Below, piece after piece: positions 19,911 to 29,405 of a stretch of 64,000 bases of DNA (the stretch's first letter is position 1; each line of letters opens with the position of its first letter). Under the pieces are notes generated by a model, which was not told where the DNA came from, made no database searches, and saw only the letters and a program-made list of their open reading frames with translations. Source of the stretch: Neobacillus pocheonensis (GTDB taxonomy: Bacteria > Bacillota > Bacilli > Bacillales > Cytobacillaceae); contig JAMQCR010000001.1 of the NCBI GenBank assembly GCA_023702235.1, positions 1,550,001 through 1,614,000 of the forward strand, read 5' to 3'. The position numbers were made by a program, and so were the translations under genes.

Positions 19911-20390
19911 TTGTTTAAAATTGGCGATAACATTATATATCCCATGCATGGAGCAGGTATAATTGAAGGAATTGAAGAAAAAGAAATCCAAGGACAAACC
20001 CAGAAATATTATGTCATTAGAATACCAATGAATAATATGCAAGTCCTTATGCCTATGAATAATATATTAAATTCACGTATACGTTCAGTTTCCGATAAGC
20101 TTTCCTTGGAAGTTGTATTGGACATTTTCCATCACGGAGAATCCGATAGGTCGTTATCTTGGAAAGAAAGATACAAGATAAACTCGGATAAAGTGCGGTC
20201 AGGTAAATTAATAGAAGGTGCAGAAGTCGTACGTGATTTAACACGGATACAAAACGAAAAAACGCTAAATTCCAGCGAAAAACAAATGCTCGATAATGCC
20301 AAGAGAATTCTGGTTGGGGAATTAGGGTTAATCAGAGGAATCACTGAAGTGCAAGCCACTGATTTATTGAAAAACAGCAACCATGGATAA
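19911..20390 (+). CDS. CarD family transcriptional regulator
   Basis: A 159-residue CarD/CdnL/TRCF-type protein. The N-terminal RNA-polymerase interaction domain reads FKIGDNIIYPMHGAGIIEGI, with the conserved YPMHGAG turn, and the helical C-terminal half includes SWKERYK and GAEVVRDLTRI. CarD proteins bind the RNAP beta subunit and stabilise open promoter complexes. The start is TTG 19911, five bases after GGAGGTGG; upstream ATG 19845 has no site. Bacilli usually carry one or two such genes in varied settings. Intact and monocistronic as far as visible. Confidence 0.9.
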   Translation: MFKIGDNIIYPMHGAGIIEGIEEKEIQGQTQKYYVIRIPMNNMQVLMPMNNILNSRIRSVSDKLSLEVVLDIFHHGESDRSLSWKERYKINSDKVRSGKLIEGAEVVRDLTRIQNEKTLNSSEKQMLDNAKRILVGELGLIRGITEVQATDLLKNSNHG

Positions 20391-20624
20391 AATGAATAAA
20401 TTATATCTCCAATAGGCTTGATTGTTGTTACTATAAAGAATACATTTTTATACTTCCCCGGCTCATATTCGCAACATACAACCTCCTTTGTCATTTCGGT
20501 AAACTTGACCCAAATCGTTTATTTCTATCACTAAAAATAATGGCTGTTTTAATTTCTTAGCTCTTTTACAGGAAAAATCTTCTTCTTTGTCGAATTAAGT
20601 AGGTATAATGAAGGGGATGAACCA

Positions 20625-20837
20625 ATGAATAAGGATAAACTATTAAAAAAATTTCAGAATGCGAATCGAGGAAACTTTTTTTCAATTGAAATCCCAAAGA
20701 CTAAAAATAATGATTTTACTACGATTGAAGAATTGGTCAAAGAATTAGAAAAAGAGGGAAAAATCAAATTAAGAGAGTGTATTTCACGAGAATACTCGGT
20801 TTATTTGCATGGAATCATTAAGTATGCATCCAAATAA
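20625..20837 (+). CDS. Small hypothetical protein, 70 residues
   Basis: ATG with AAGGGGATGA upstream. The protein is basic at the start (NKDKLLKKFQNANRG), then TIEELVKELEKEGKIKLRECIS, likely a helix-turn-helix-sized helical pair, and ends YLHGIIKYASK. No family recognised. Compact and rich in Lys and Glu like many Bacillus small proteins. Confidence 0.55.
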   Translation: MNKDKLLKKFQNANRGNFFSIEIPKTKNNDFTTIEELVKELEKEGKIKLRECISREYSVYLHGIIKYASK

Positions 20838-20952
20838 TCGGGTGTTTTTTTTTGGTTCTAATTGGTTACAGGATTCTGTTCACCTCCTTGAATAAGAAAA
20901 TATAACGAAAATTCTTTAATAAAATAATTACAAAACTGCTTTTCTAGTAATG

Positions 20953-20974
20953 TATAATAATGGTAGCGCTTTTA
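20953..20974 (+). promoter_or_regulatory. -10 element with overlapping cre site upstream of malate synthase G
   Basis: TATAAT at 20953-20958 is followed at once by TGGTAGCGCTTTTA (20961-20974), which matches the catabolite responsive element consensus TGNAANCGNTNNCA at all but two fixed positions. A cre at the transcription start would give CcpA repression of the glyoxylate pathway gene. The -35 element is not clear. Confidence 0.55.
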
Positions 20975-21036
20975 TCTTCTTAGAAATACTTTTAGTGCTG
21001 CGATTAGAATATAGATAAAAGTAGGATTCATTTTGT

Positions 21037-21092
21037 CTTTCTTCTAGATAGATGCTCTCCTTACTGGAAAGATGGTCCTATGAAGAAGAAAG
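21037..21092 (+). other. Possible hairpin in the malate synthase leader
   Basis: CTTTCTTC (21037-21044) can pair with GAAGAAAG (21085-21092), with ATAG/CTAT inside. It lies in the untranslated leader about 60 bases before the start codon. Role unknown and possibly chance. Confidence 0.25.
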
Positions 21093-21148
21093 ATGATTCT
21101 AAGTTTTTGCTGGTTGGGAAGTTTAGAATACATAAGGGAGGAAAAGGA

Positions 21149-23330
21149 ATGGTGGCACACTTTGTAAAAGTAGGTAATCTTCAAGTAGCGGATGTACTTT
21201 ATCAATTTATAAATGATAAAGGCCCTGCCTGGAACAGGACTGAACATCGAGAAATTTTGGTCCGATCTAGAGGCACTTTTAGTTGAATTAACACCGAAAA
21301 ATAGGGAGTTATTAGCACGAAGGAATGAGATCCAAAACAAAATCAATGAATGGCATATGGGAAATAAAAACGTTGATTTAAAAAGCTATAAATCATTTCT
21401 TCAGGACCTTAGCTATTTGGAGCCGGAAGCTGAGGATTTTCAAATAACTACTGAAAATGTGGATGAAGAAGTGGCCTTGAAAGCCGGACCACAACTGGTA
21501 GTACCGGTAGATAACTCCCGGTATGCACTTAATGCTGCCAACGCCCGCTGGGGAAGCCTTTATGATGCTTTATATGGGACGGATGCCATTGGTGAAGAAA
21601 GTGGTGCTCAGCGTACTGGTAGCTATAATCCTGTTCGGGGAGAAAAAGTTATTTCATTTGCTAGAGATTTCCTTGATTATGCCGCGCCGCTGAAACAATT
21701 CTCCCATAAGGTAGCAATCAACTATGCGATCGTCGACGGGAAATTGGCTGTTTCACTAAGTAATGGAACAACGACAGGCCTTGAAGATGATTCTAAGCTT
21801 GCAGGGTATCAAGGCAAACCTGAAGGCCTATCAGCCATCCTTTTAAAAAATAACGGTCTCTATTTTGAAATCCAAATAGACCGCAATCATCCAATTGGCA
21901 AAAGGGATCAAGCAGGAATTAAAGATATTCTGCTGGAAGCCGCGTTAACGACCATTATGGACTGTGAGGATTCCGTGGCAGCGGTTGATGCAGATGACAA
22001 AGTACAAGTTTATCGCAATTGGCTCGGTTTGATGAAAGCAGATTTGACTGCAAGCTTTACAAAGGGCAATCAGACGATGACACGAGCACTTAACGCTGAT
22101 CGTCAGTATACATCACCGTCGGATGAGGAATTTTCCCTAAAAGGACGTTCTCTCATGTTTGCCCGTACCGTTGGACATTTAATGACGAGTAATGCCATCC
22201 TTGATAAGGATGGAAGTGAAGTACCTGAAGGGATTATGGATACGGTTCTCATCAGTTTAATGGCAATGCATTCGTTTTTAGCAAATGGGAAATACCAAAA
22301 CTCCTCTAAAGGCTCCATCTATATCGTCAAGCCAAAAATGCATGGTTCAGAAGAAGTGGCGTTTGCCAACGAAACGTTTGACCGAGTAGAAGACATGCTT
22401 GGTCTTAAACGAAATACATTGAAAATTGGGGTCATGGATGAGGAACGTCGTACTTCCTTGAACTTGAAAGCTTGTATCCGCGAAGTCAAAAATAGAATCG
22501 TCTTCATCAATACTGGTTTCTTGGACCGAACCGGCGACGAAATCCATACCTCTATGGAAATAGGACCGATGATTCGGAAAAACGAAATGAAATTTTCAAC
22601 ATGGCTACAAAGCTACGAAAAATCAAATGTCTTTATTGGTCTTGCTACTGGTTTCCAAACCCATGCACAGATTGGAAAAGGCATGTGGGCCATGCCCGAT
22701 ATGATGGCAGAAATGTTGAAGCAAAAGATTGGTCACGTTCAAGCCGGCGGGACCACTGCCTGGGTTCCTTCACCAACTGCCGCAACCTTGCATGTCCTCC
22801 ACTACCATCAATTGGATGCCACAAACGTGCAATGTAAGTTGGCAAAAGAGATTCATGATTTAAGAGATGAAATTCTAGAGATTCCTGCAGCCAAAAATCC
22901 AAATTGGTCTCCAGAAGAAATTCAGCAAGAGCTGGATAACAACGCACAAGGGATTCTTGGCTATGTTGTCCGCTGGGTCGAGATGGGGGTCGGATGCTCT
23001 AAAGTACTAGATATTCATAATGTTGGATTGATGGAAGACCGTGCCACCTTGAGGATTTCAAGTCAACATATCGCAAATTGGCTGCACCACGGAATTTGTA
23101 CGAATGAACAAGTACTTGAAACCTTGAAAAGGATGGCGAAGGTTGTGGATCAGCAAAATGCAGGGGATTCTACTTATCGCCCGATGGCGGTTGATTTTGA
23201 GCAGTCCGTTGCGTTCCAGGCCGCTTGTGATTTAGTGTTCAATGGTTACAATCAGCCAAACGGCTATACAGAGCCAATTTTACACCGCCGACGCATCGAA
23301 GCAAAAGTAAAAATTTCTATAAATAATTAA
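21149..23330 (+). pseudogene. glcB: Malate synthase G, frameshifted near the N-terminus
   Basis: About 727 residues when bridged, the length of single-chain malate synthase G. It starts ATG 21149 after GGGAGG, MVAHFVKVGNLQVADVLYQF, breaks at GGCC (21221-21224, two bases lost) and resumes [13 protein letters not shown]. Visible family blocks are [18 protein letters not shown], the long [11 protein letters not shown] and [16 protein letters not shown], and [13 protein letters not shown]. It condenses glyoxylate with acetyl-CoA to malate. No isocitrate lyase gene is adjacent, so glyoxylate may come from glycolate or purine breakdown. A cre-like site lies at the promoter and a terminator follows. 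Confidence 0.92.
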
Positions 23331-23335
23331 CCTAT

Positions 23336-23379
23336 AAGAGAGAACATGTATTATCCAAACTAATATGTGTTCTCTTTTA
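23336..23379 (+). terminator. Intrinsic terminator after malate synthase
   Basis: AAGAGAGAACATGTATTA and TAATATGTGTTCTCTT form a long, almost perfect stem with a seven-base loop and a short T-run. A sequence-related hairpin occurs at 48.07-48.11 kb. Confidence 0.75.
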
Positions 23380-23485
23380 TGTTTTGACCTGTAGTTTTCT
23401 AACTATTTCATACATTTTTAAAATGAAAAAAAGTCTAAATTCAAAAAACGTGAGTATTATCATAGTAAGACAAGGAGGCGATCAG

Positions 23486-24594
23486 GTGAAAACAATAGGA
23501 ATCTTAGGCGTAGGTCAAGCAGGTGGTAATATAGCTGAGATAGCATCAACTATGGGCTTTCAAACGGCCTTATCAACACGAACCAACGTGATGGCTTAGT
23601 AAACACGAGAGTGGAAAAGAAGTTTTTTGTCCCTGGATTTAATGGTGCGGGGCAAGATCGATCAATTGGAATAAGGGCTGTTAATGAAAACTATCAAGAG
23701 ATGATTGAATTTGTAAAGAGGTCCTTTAAGAACATAAGTCTGTTATTGGTAGCTTTTTCTACCGACGGTGGTACCGGTTCTGGGATGAGCCCACTATTAA
23801 TTGATCTGTTAGTGGACCAACTACCGGGCGTAAATGTAGGTGCAATTGCGATTGTCCCTGAACGAAACGTGTTAGCAGGTAACCGAATCAATACAGCTGA
23901 GTGCATCGAAGAGATTTCAAAGATAGAGGCTATTTCTTCGGTGTTCCTGGTAGACAATGATCAGATGCGTAAGATTAATCCACAATCCAGCAAACAGCAG
24001 ATCTATCTATCTTCTAATCATCAAGTCATGGAGGCAATTAGCAATTTAATGGAAGTAACACAAACGAGTTCTTTATACGGAAACTTTGATGAAACGGATC
24101 TTTTGAATATACTTAACACCAGAGGAGTTACATTAATATCCTCAGCCACGATCACAGACGCTAAGACAACGTCAGACGTGTCTAGTAAAATTCACCAATC
24201 ATGGGCTAACTCTATATTCTGTCCTGTTGAATCAACAGGTGTAATTCGGGCTGGTCTAATCTATGAAGGTCCCGAGAAAATGTCTAAGCTAATTAATGTA
24301 CCATCTATTTTTGAAAGGGTTGGAGATCCATTGCAATTATTCGAAGGGACCTATATCTCAGAAGTTGATCCTACGATAACAACGATTTTAGCAGGGCTAC
24401 CCTTCCCCACCCGTCGCTTACTATCTCTAGAGGAATTCCTTGAGAAAGACAAAGATCGTTTACAAAACCTAGCCAACAAGGAACATACCCAGAAGTACGA
24501 GTCTCGAGTATCTTGGGCATCTAGTCTAAAAACAAAAAGACCCGAGAAACAGGCTGGTTCAGTTTCATCCAAGTTATCAAAGTATCAGCGTTAA
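23486..24594 (+). pseudogene. TubZ/FtsZ-like tubulin-superfamily GTPase, frameshifted
   Basis: About 369 residues. It starts GTG 23486, five bases after AGGAGG, MKTIGILGVGQAGGNIAEIA, the nucleotide-binding opening of FtsZ/TubZ. The tubulin signature appears as STDGGTGSGMSP near residue 100. The C-terminal half (NTRGVTLISSA, ILAGLPFPTRRLLSLEEFL) is closer to plasmid TubZ/RepX than to FtsZ, and the FtsZ C-terminal peptide is absent. TubZ proteins form treadmilling filaments that move plasmids with TubR and tubC; no TubR-like gene is adjacent. One base is missing near 23571, just after GGCC 23566-23569; restoring it gives LINTNQRDGLVN. Could be a plasmid or phage relic, or a working chromosomal paralogue. 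Confidence 0.75.
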
Positions 24595-24662
24595 AGGGAC
24601 GCTTAAGTTCTTAAGAAATGGTTCAGTTACTTTTGGGGAAAATTGAATTCTAATTCTTTTTG

Positions 24663-24696
24663 AATCAGTAGGATATTGTATCTACTGATTTTTTTT
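24663..24696 (+). terminator. Intrinsic terminator after the TubZ-like gene
   Basis: AATCAGTAG (24663-24671) pairs with CTACTGATT (24682-24690) and is followed by a T-run. Stem nearly identical to the one at 14546. Confidence 0.8.
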
Positions 24697-24707
24697 AAGG
24701 CTCTTTT

Positions 24708-24812
24708 CAAATGAAAATGGCTTTTTCGCAAATGGAAAGAGATTCTTCGCAAATAAAAGCTGCATTTTCACAAGTAAAGGTAGCCGTTCGACTTGAAAAT
24801 GATTTAGTTTTG
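24708..24812 (+). repeat. Five imperfect 21-bp tandem repeats
   Basis: Units begin at 24708, 24729, 24750, 24771 and 24792. Each opens with CAAAT, CAAGT or a variant and ends TTTTCG, TTCG or TTCA. A period of 21 equals one heptad of codons, and the units translate in one frame as FSQMERD, SSQIKAA, FSQVKVA. Confidence 0.7.
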
Positions 24813-24815
24813 TAA
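24711..24815 (+). CDS. Possible micro-protein of heptad repeats, 34 residues
   Basis: A frame from ATG 24711 to TAA 24815 covers the 21-bp repeats. It reads KMAFSQMERDSSQIKAAFSQ and then VKVAVRLENDLVL, with hydrophobic residues every seventh position plus an intermediate one, as in a short coiled coil. There is no clear ribosome site, as the region directly follows a terminator. It could instead be non-coding or a relic. Confidence 0.25.
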   Translation: MKMAFSQMERDSSQIKAAFSQVKVAVRLENDLVL

Positions 24816-25069
24816 AAATAACAATGTTTACGAAAACAAGCCTTTTTTAATTATGACACTTTTGTGTATCTCCCTCAAATCCACATCCTATCCATTGCTT
24901 TAACGGAACCATTGAAACTATAATTAAATAAAAGTGATTGTGAAGTAGTGAGCAAGTAGTAAAATTCGAGAAAAAAAGTGTTTATTTTAGGCAGAATGCC
25001 CGTAGTCCGCATGCAATGGAAACTCTATTTTAGAATTCAAGGCTTTATTTTAAGAGGGAGACAGATCAG

Positions 25070-25915
25070 ATGCCACAATATAATTGGTTGGAGACAATAA
25101 ACGTTACGGAAGAGATGCTGGAGAAAGCGGATAACCGGCTTCCGGTTATTTGGATCAGTGCTTTAGATTGTACAGGGTGCAAGGAAGCCTTTACTCGTTC
25201 CTTTGAACCCACAGCCTTAGATACTCTATTGAATTTTATTTCCTTGGAATATAGCAAGCTTCTTTCGGTTGCTGGCGGCTTCCAGGTTGAGGAACATAAA
25301 GAATCGATTTTTGAAAAATACAAAGGTGAATTTGTCCTTGCGGTTGAAGGTGGGATACCAGGCAGTGATGAATTTCTCATGATAGCTGACAAATCGGTCA
25401 GTGAGGAAATCATAGAGGCATCAAAAAATGCAAAGGCTGTCATTGCTTTTGGGAACTGTTCGGCATGGGGAGGCATTCCTGCTGCAGGTTCGAACCCAAC
25501 CAATTCGGTGGATCTAAGAACCTTTATTCCTGATGATGTCCCAGTTGCGCTTGTCCCCGGCTGCCCGCCAATTCCTGAGGTCATCGTCGGCACCTTACTA
25601 CATATCCAATTTCACGGGGGGCTGCCTGAACTTGATAAAAAGCTGCGTCCTAAGGTATTCTATCAAGCAACCGTTCATATGACATGCCACCGAAAAGCGT
25701 TTTTTGATCAAAAGTTATTTGCAGAATCTTATGATGATGAAGGAGCAAGAAAAGGGTATTGCTTGTTCAAACTAGGATGCAAGGGTCCGACGGCTTTTAA
25801 TTCTTGTGAGTCACTTGGTATCGATCGTTGTATTGCCGCAGGATTCACTTGTATCAGCTGCTCCGAAAAAGGATTTTGGGACAAAGGAACATTTTGCGGG
25901 AAAAGGAAAATGTGA
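25070..25915 (+). CDS. [NiFe]-hydrogenase small subunit (orphan)
   Basis: A 281-residue small subunit. CTGCKEAFTRSFEPT near residue 34 holds the first ligands of the proximal Fe-S cluster, AFGNCSAWGGIPA and VPGCPPIPEV the later ones; HMTCHRKAFF, KLGCKGPTAFNSC and GFTCISCSEKGFWD supply the distal and medial cluster ligands. The subunit passes electrons between the NiFe site of the large subunit and partners. There is no twin-arginine signal and no C-terminal membrane helix, so it should be cytoplasmic. No large subunit, maturation gene or cytochrome follows; a terminator comes eight bases after the stop. Ribosome site GAGGGAG precedes the ATG. Family call is firm; function alone is doubtful. 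Confidence 0.88.
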   Translation: MPQYNWLETINVTEEMLEKADNRLPVIWISALDCTGCKEAFTRSFEPTALDTLLNFISLEYSKLLSVAGGFQVEEHKESIFEKYKGEFVLAVEGGIPGSDEFLMIADKSVSEEIIEASKNAKAVIAFGNCSAWGGIPAAGSNPTNSVDLRTFIPDDVPVALVPGCPPIPEVIVGTLLHIQFHGGLPELDKKLRPKVFYQATVHMTCHRKAFFDQKLFAESYDDEGARKGYCLFKLGCKGPTAFNSCESLGIDRCIAAGFTCISCSEKGFWDKGTFCGKRKM

Positions 25916-25922
25916 AATTGCT

Positions 25923-25952
25923 AAGACCGGATGGTAAACTCGGTCTTTTTTT
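25923..25952 (+). terminator. Intrinsic terminator after the hydrogenase subunit
   Basis: AAGACCG pairs with CGGTCTT and is followed by seven T. It shows that the small subunit gene ends its transcript. Confidence 0.75.
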
Positions 25953-26082
25953 AACAAAAATAATTAGAGTTCCTGGTCAAGCGATACCATTTTTTGAAAC
26001 GAGTATATTTATAAGCAAAATATGGCAAACTTCGAGAAGTGACAGGCGCGCCAAATTGGGAAAATTCGCAAAATAATATTTA

Positions 26083-26102
26083 ATGAAAGCGTATGCTATA
26101 AT
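26083..26102 (+). promoter_or_regulatory. Extended -10 promoter with overlapping cre-like site for proline dehydrogenase
   Basis: TGCTATAAT (26094-26102) is a perfect extended -10. TGAAAGCGTATGCT (26083-26096) overlaps it and matches eight of ten fixed positions of the cre consensus, suggesting carbon-source control. No good -35 is visible, as is usual with extended -10 promoters. Confidence 0.5.
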
Positions 26103-26146
26103 GATTTGGATGAAATAAAAACAAACAACAATAAGGAGTATCTGCC

Positions 26147-27127
26147 ATGTTGAAAGATCTTTTTATAGGCTTATCACAAAATCAATTTCTTAATAGTACA
26201 GCGAAAAAGTACGGGTTAAAAATGGGAGCGCAAAGTGTGGTTGCTGGAACGAATATAGAAGAAGCAATCAAGAGTATTAAAGAGCTTAACGCTTATGGAA
26301 TCTCATGTACGGTCGATAATTTAGGTGAGTTCGTTTTTAAAGAAGAAGAGGCGACTGCAGCGAAAGAACAAATTCTTAACGTTATAGAAGCGATTCATGC
26401 GAATAAAGTAGATGCTCATATTTCTTTAAAGCCGACTCAATTGGGGTTGGATATTGATTACTACTTTTGTTTAAATAACTTAAAAGAAATAGTCGATAGA
26501 GCGAACGTATATGATATTTTTGTTAACCTTGACATGGAAGACTACGGCCATCTAAAGCCTTCTTTTGATCTTTTGGACGAGCTATCGATGGAATATAATA
26601 ATGTAGGGACCGTCATACAGGCTTATTTCTTTGAAGCACAAGAAAACCTCGAAAAATATAAAAACTATCGTCTTCGTATTGTAAAAGGTGCCTATAAAGA
26701 ACCAGAAAAATATGCATACCAAGAGAAAAGAGAGATTGATAAAAATTTTATTAAACTAATTGAATGGCATCTGTTAAACGGGAAATTCACATCCATTGCC
26801 ACACATGATCATAGAATCATTAACCATGTGAAAGAATTTGTTAAAAAGAACGATATTCCCAATGATAAATTCGAGTTCCAAATGCTTTACGGTTTCCGAA
26901 AAGACCTGCAGCTAAAACTAGCAAGTGAAGGCTACAACTTCTGCACCTATGTGCCCTTTGGTAATGACTGGTATGGTTATTTCATGAGACGTCTTGCAGA
27001 AAGACCCCAAAATTTAAATCTGGTTGCCAAACAAGTTTTTAACAAAAAAACAAATACTATGATCGGCTTAGCCGCAGGAGCATTCTTATTAGGAAGAGTG
27101 TCAAAGCAACAGAAAAAACGCAAATAA
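26147..27127 (+). CDS. Proline dehydrogenase
   Basis: A 326-residue FAD enzyme of the monofunctional proline dehydrogenase family (Bacillus PutB/FadM type). AHISLKPTQLGLDID, RIVKGAYKEPEKYAY and the C-terminal MLYGFRKDLQLKLASEG with CTYVPFGNDWYGYFMRRLAERP are conserved FAD- and proline-binding blocks; the Arg pair in YFMRRLAE binds the substrate carboxylate. It oxidises proline to pyrroline-5-carboxylate and passes electrons to quinone. The P5C dehydrogenase gene is not adjacent. A basic tail (KQQKKRK) follows a hydrophobic stretch, IGLAAGAFLLGRV, which may aid membrane binding. AAGGAG precedes the ATG. Confidence 0.93.
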   Translation: MLKDLFIGLSQNQFLNSTAKKYGLKMGAQSVVAGTNIEEAIKSIKELNAYGISCTVDNLGEFVFKEEEATAAKEQILNVIEAIHANKVDAHISLKPTQLGLDIDYYFCLNNLKEIVDRANVYDIFVNLDMEDYGHLKPSFDLLDELSMEYNNVGTVIQAYFFEAQENLEKYKNYRLRIVKGAYKEPEKYAYQEKREIDKNFIKLIEWHLLNGKFTSIATHDHRIINHVKEFVKKNDIPNDKFEFQMLYGFRKDLQLKLASEGYNFCTYVPFGNDWYGYFMRRLAERPQNLNLVAKQVFNKKTNTMIGLAAGAFLLGRVSKQQKKRK

Positions 27128-27178
27128 TTTAGTAGCGAAACCATATGAAATCTTGTTTGAGTACTTATAAGATTATCC

Positions 27179-27210
27179 AACAATACAGCGGATGCTGTAT
27201 TGTTTTTTTT
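27179..27210 (+). terminator. Intrinsic terminator after proline dehydrogenase
   Basis: AACAATACAGC pairs perfectly with GCTGTATTGTT around four bases, followed by a T-run. Confidence 0.85.
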
Positions 27211-27558
27211 CGCCATATTTACAAAAAGTAAAAACATTCAGTATGAATGGTTTTACTTTTTGTCCAATGACAGCATTTTTTGGTGTTATATAATATAAGA
27301 TAGGAAGATAGGTTGTTTTGATTCGTAACAGGTTAATTTGGTACAAGGACTTTTGTATTTGTCCCAGTATGAGGATGATGAAAAAGGGATGGTGATGCTA
27401 TGATTAATATCTATAGACACAATTAAAATTTTCGCAATATTCCCACAAAGTTAATGATTTCTATTTGCTTAGTAATGGTCTTTTTCGTACTGAATCGTAA
27501 CTGCCACAAAGTTTCGCTTGAAGAGCTAGATTAAAAACGAAACAAGGGGGAATTTTTG
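27211..27558. other. Intergenic region upstream of the NCS1 permease
   Basis: About 350 bases, AT-rich, with no reading frame of note. AAGGGGG at 27544-27550 is the permease ribosome site. I see no riboswitch or clear operator. Confidence 0.4.
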
Positions 27559-29100
27559 TTGAAAACGCAAATTGAGCAAAATGGAATTGTAACCCTGACA
27601 TCAGAAGTAGCAAATGGCTTGAGTAACAGTGAAATGTGGAATGATGATTTACGGCCAACTACACTAAAGGAACACTCATGGAAAGGTCTAAACTTTGCCA
27701 CGTTGTGGATTGGCATGTGTTTATGTATTCCTGCTTATACAATGGCCAGCGGGATGATTTCTTTAGGTATGAACTGGTGGCAAGCAATTGGAACAATCTT
27801 TCTCGGAAATGTCATTGTACTTATCCCCATTTTATTAAACTCACATGCTGGCACAAAATTCGGAATTCCATACCCAGTTTTTGCAAGGCTCTGGTTTGGC
27901 TCTAAAGGGGCTCACATTCCAGCCTTAGCTCGAGCAATTGTAGCCGCCGGCTGGTTTGGGATTAACACCTGGATTGGAACCACTGCTATCGATACCTTGC
28001 TATCAGCTTCATTCCCTAAATGGGCAAATTTAACAGGACATACTGCCATCATATTTGTCTTGTTCTGGGCATTGAATGTAGTCGTCGCATATAGGGGGCA
28101 TCAAGCAATTAAAGTATTAGGTTTAATTGCTACTCCTGTCGTAGGTATCTCTTCTATTATTCTACTCATTTGGGCATTTTCACATTCAGGTGGCTGGGGA
28201 CCAATTCTAGCAACGCCATCTAAATTCAATACTGCAGGTGAGTTTTTTAAAGTGTTTTTTCCGGCACTCACTGGAGTTATTGCTTTCTGGGCTACGCTTG
28301 CTTTGAATATTCCCGACTTTTGTCGTTATGCAAAAAGTCAAAAATCACAGATGATTGCACAAAGTTTCTCCCTTCCTATTACGATGAGTATTTTCTCATT
28401 TATTGGTATCGCCGTCACATCTGCTACTGTGGTCATTTTCGGCTCGGCTCTTTGGGATCCCGTGCAATTGCTTGCTAAATTCCCGCCATTTGTTATCTTT
28501 TTAGGTACAGTTGTTATTGTGATTGCTTCCTTAACGATTAACGTTGGTGCAAACATCGTTGCACCTGCCCGTGCCATTGAGAATTTAAATCCAAGACGGA
28601 TTACATTTGGACTGGGTGCCCTAATCACTGGATTATTCGCAATTTTAATGCAGCCGTGGTACATCATGGGGAATTTCGGAAATTATATTTTTGGTTGGTT
28701 AGGGACGTATGGTGCATTACTTGGTCCCATCGATGGGATTGCGATTGCGGATTACTGGCTTGTTCGCCGAAGGCAAATGGCTCTTAATGAGCTATATGAT
28801 GTGAATGGTCGTTACAGTTATAAAAGTGGCTTTAATAAAAATGGAGTTTATGCCCTTATAATTGGTGTAGCCATCCCCGTACTTGGTCTAGTCATTCCAG
28901 GACTTCGCTTTTTGTGGGACAATGCTTGGACGTTTGGATTGTTAATCTCTATTGTTTCCTATACGTTTTTAATGAAAGGAGACCAAAGCGTTCTCCAACC
29001 TGGTGAATATGAGAAGATTACGAGCTTCGAAAATTTCACGCCAAATTCTTTAACAGATTCGGTGACGAACAATGAAAATATGAACGTAGACATTTACTAG
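27559..29100 (+). CDS. NCS1 family nucleobase/hydantoin/allantoin permease
   Basis: A 513-residue transporter with about twelve membrane segments, of the cytosine-purine-uracil-thiamine-allantoin family. NSHAGTKFGIPYPVFARLWFG and the segment 3 block GWFGINTWIGTTAIDTL are family hallmarks; ALNIPDFCRYAKSQ and IADYWLVRRRQM are further signature loops of PucI/CodB-type proteins. It imports a nucleobase or ring-opened derivative with a cation; the substrate is uncertain, although a pyrimidine-degradation operon lies 30 kb away. Start TTG 27559 is eight bases after AAGGGGG; TTG 27556 is too close. A terminator follows. Confidence 0.88.
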   Translation: MKTQIEQNGIVTLTSEVANGLSNSEMWNDDLRPTTLKEHSWKGLNFATLWIGMCLCIPAYTMASGMISLGMNWWQAIGTIFLGNVIVLIPILLNSHAGTKFGIPYPVFARLWFGSKGAHIPALARAIVAAGWFGINTWIGTTAIDTLLSASFPKWANLTGHTAIIFVLFWALNVVVAYRGHQAIKVLGLIATPVVGISSIILLIWAFSHSGGWGPILATPSKFNTAGEFFKVFFPALTGVIAFWATLALNIPDFCRYAKSQKSQMIAQSFSLPITMSIFSFIGIAVTSATVVIFGSALWDPVQLLAKFPPFVIFLGTVVIVIASLTINVGANIVAPARAIENLNPRRITFGLGALITGLFAILMQPWYIMGNFGNYIFGWLGTYGALLGPIDGIAIADYWLVRRRQMALNELYDVNGRYSYKSGFNKNGVYALIIGVAIPVLGLVIPGLRFLWDNAWTFGLLISIVSYTFLMKGDQSVLQPGEYEKITSFENFTPNSLTDSVTNNENMNVDIY

Positions 29101-29169
29101 CAAGAATCCACCAAGTTGCAAAATCAACTGTGAAATAAATTAGCATACCCTCAATATGCATTAACAAAC

Positions 29170-29215
29170 GTGCCAAAAGCTTTCCTAAATTAGGATCGTT
29201 TTTGGCACTCTTTTT
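29170..29215 (+). terminator. Intrinsic terminator after the NCS1 permease
   Basis: GTGCCAAAA (29170-29178) pairs with TTTTGGCAC (29200-29208), with CCTAA/TTAGG inside the loop and a T-run after. Confidence 0.75.
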
Positions 29216-29405
29216 ATGTTTTTGGAAATATTTATACTCCATACTGATTTTTTAGCCCTCGCTTATCACCATTATTTGCTGACTACTTTGGTTGGGGAAA
29301 TTAGCAAAAAGTAGTGGAATTTTAAGATGAGTATGGGATTTTACTTAAGTGGTAATGGTAAAAATTAAAGGAGTATAGTTTTAAATAGTGAAGGTGCAAA
29401 TTACA

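Noticed and set aside
20391..20624. Minus-strand coding remnant (INDLGQVYRNDKGG) after the CarD gene
   Set aside because: AAAGGAGG and short protein-like strings occur in two frames, but there is no frame longer than about 40 codons that avoids overlap with CarD.
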